16,338 bases of DNA from MedAcidi-G1 sp002294285 (GTDB lineage: Bacteria > Actinomycetota > Acidimicrobiia > Acidimicrobiales > MedAcidi-G1): the NCBI GenBank assembly GCA_963999645.1, contig CAXEUY010000023.1:1-16338 (forward strand). Reading direction: 5' to 3'. The notes under the pieces are model-generated. The model was not told where the DNA came from and searched no databases. It was given only the letters and a program-made list of their open reading frames with translations. The stretch's first letter is position 1. Every line of letters starts with the position of its first letter. Positions 15,533 to 16,338 of this stretch are shown piece after piece. Both the position numbers and the translations under genes were made by a program.

Positions 15533-16308
15533 GTTTAGTGAAAACAGAATTTGATGATGGTGTGTTAACCATAATCCTATGTGATGAAGAGAATCGAAAT
15601 GCCCTCAGCGTCGGTCTTACTTCTGAACTAGCAAAAACTCTAGATGAGGCAGAACTTAACTCTGAAGTAAGGGCAATTGTCTTGACTAATAGCGGTCGTG
15701 TTTTCTGTGCTGGGGCGGACCTGTCAGAAAGGTCTTCAAATAAAGGAGTTGATTCTTCTGCTAAACCGGTTGATCCATTAGAGATTTTTGGGAGGTTCAG
15801 AAAATCATCCAAACCATATATCGGAAAAATAGCTGGTCACTGTGTAGCAGGCGGAATGGGTATAGCTGCTGCAATGGATATCTCAATAGCCACAGAAGAA
15901 GCTAAATTTGGTTTTACCGAAGTGCGTATAGGAGTGGCTCCCGCGATTATTTCTGTGCTTTGCCTACCAAAAATGCGCCCGTCTGAAGCGAGTGAAGCTT
16001 TCCTCCGTGGTAATCGTTTTTCAGCTTCTGAAGCTGTCCGAATGGGACTTATTAACGCTTCAGTACCTGCTGAGAAACTTGATGCAGCCGTTGAAGAAGT
16101 ACTCTCTGACATTAAAGCCGGAGGTCCAGAAGCGATTGCGGCCGCTAAACAATTGATATTGAGAGTGCCTCACATGCAAACAGATGAAGCTTTCAGTTGG
16201 ACTTCAAAAATGTCAGCCGATCTTTTTAAAGGAGATGAAGCTCAAGAAGGCATGCGGGCTTACTTGGAAAAAAGATCTCCATCTTGGATAAAAGAACAGT
16301 CTGATTAA
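15529..16308 (+). CDS. Enoyl-CoA hydratase/isomerase (crotonase) family protein
   Basis: A 259-residue crotonase. The CoA-binding/oxyanion patterns are CAGADLSE (60-67) and AGHCVAGGMGIAAAMD (102-117). FGFTEVRIGVAPAIIS (127-142) holds E131 at the second catalytic glutamate position. The first catalytic glutamate of mitochondrial-type enoyl-CoA hydratase is a glycine here (G111), as in several methylglutaconyl-CoA hydratase-like (LiuC-type) proteins. It may thus hydrate a glutaconyl-type CoA made by the carboxylase. The ATG overlaps the previous stop (ATGA), with GGAG six bases upstream. It is the last visible operon gene. The window ends 30 bases later, with no terminator seen. Confidence 0.9.
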   Translation: MSLVKTEFDDGVLTIILCDEENRNALSVGLTSELAKTLDEAELNSEVRAIVLTNSGRVFCAGADLSERSSNKGVDSSAKPVDPLEIFGRFRKSSKPYIGKIAGHCVAGGMGIAAAMDISIATEEAKFGFTEVRIGVAPAIISVLCLPKMRPSEASEAFLRGNRFSASEAVRMGLINASVPAEKLDAAVEEVLSDIKAGGPEAIAAAKQLILRVPHMQTDEAFSWTSKMSADLFKGDEAQEGMRAYLEKRSPSWIKEQSD

Positions 16309-16338
16309 ATTGTTTTAATATGGCATCGTCCCGCCATC

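Noticed and set aside
16320..16338. ATG near the right edge that might begin another operon gene
   Set aside because: Only six codons are visible, with no clear Shine-Dalgarno, so it cannot be supported.
1..16338. CRISPR array, insertion sequence or defence system
   Set aside because: No regularly spaced repeats, transposase or nuclease/defence domains are visible. All genes are metabolic, transport or regulatory.

Overview
The window looks like a chromosomal segment of a low-GC (roughly 40-45% by eye) free-living actinobacterium, most plausibly a marine member of the Acidimicrobiia. The lineage call rests on a TIGR03084/mycothiol-dependent-isomerase-type gene (a family known mainly from Actinobacteria), actinobacterial-looking tRNA-Val(GAC) and tRNA-Cys(GCA), an MCC/GCC-type biotin carboxylase system with an AtuA-family partner, and AT-rich compact coding with ATGA start/stop overlaps. 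The lineage is inferred, not proven. Gene density is very high, with no gene-free stretch longer than about 135 bases.

Left part (1-2694, all on the minus strand): a tRNA-Val(GAC) cut by the window edge, a small four-helix membrane protein of unknown function, a tRNA-Cys(GCA), and then a coupled pair, MetY-type O-acetylhomoserine sulfhydrylase followed by a CoA-binding (YccU-like) protein.

Middle part (2754-7348): an NTF2/SnoaL-like protein on the minus strand is divergent from a Rieske non-heme iron oxygenase and a Rieske [2Fe-2S] ferredoxin on the plus strand. The ferredoxin runs tail-to-tail into a minus-strand SDR dehydrogenase, which lies downstream of a DHA2-type MFS transporter. No flavin reductase for the oxygenase is present.

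Right part (7466-16308, all on the plus strand): one tightly packed polycistron of seven genes: carboxyltransferase (beta) and biotin carboxylase/BCCP (alpha) subunits of a methylcrotonyl/geranyl-type acyl-CoA carboxylase, an AtuA-family protein, an acyl-CoA dehydrogenase, a TetR regulator, a TIGR03084 putative metal/mycothiol protein and a crotonase. Gene content parallels the Pseudomonas acyclic-terpene (atu) and leucine/isovalerate (liu) pathways: dehydrogenation of a beta-methyl-branched acyl-CoA, biotin-dependent carboxylation of the gamma-methyl group, then hydration of the glutaconyl-CoA product. The divergent MFS and SDR may supply uptake or export and an alcohol/hydroxyacyl oxidation step. 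A candidate promoter and a 21-bp inverted repeat lie in the divergent MFS/carboxylase intergenic region. The substrate cannot be fixed from the sequence alone. The least explained member is the TIGR03084 protein.
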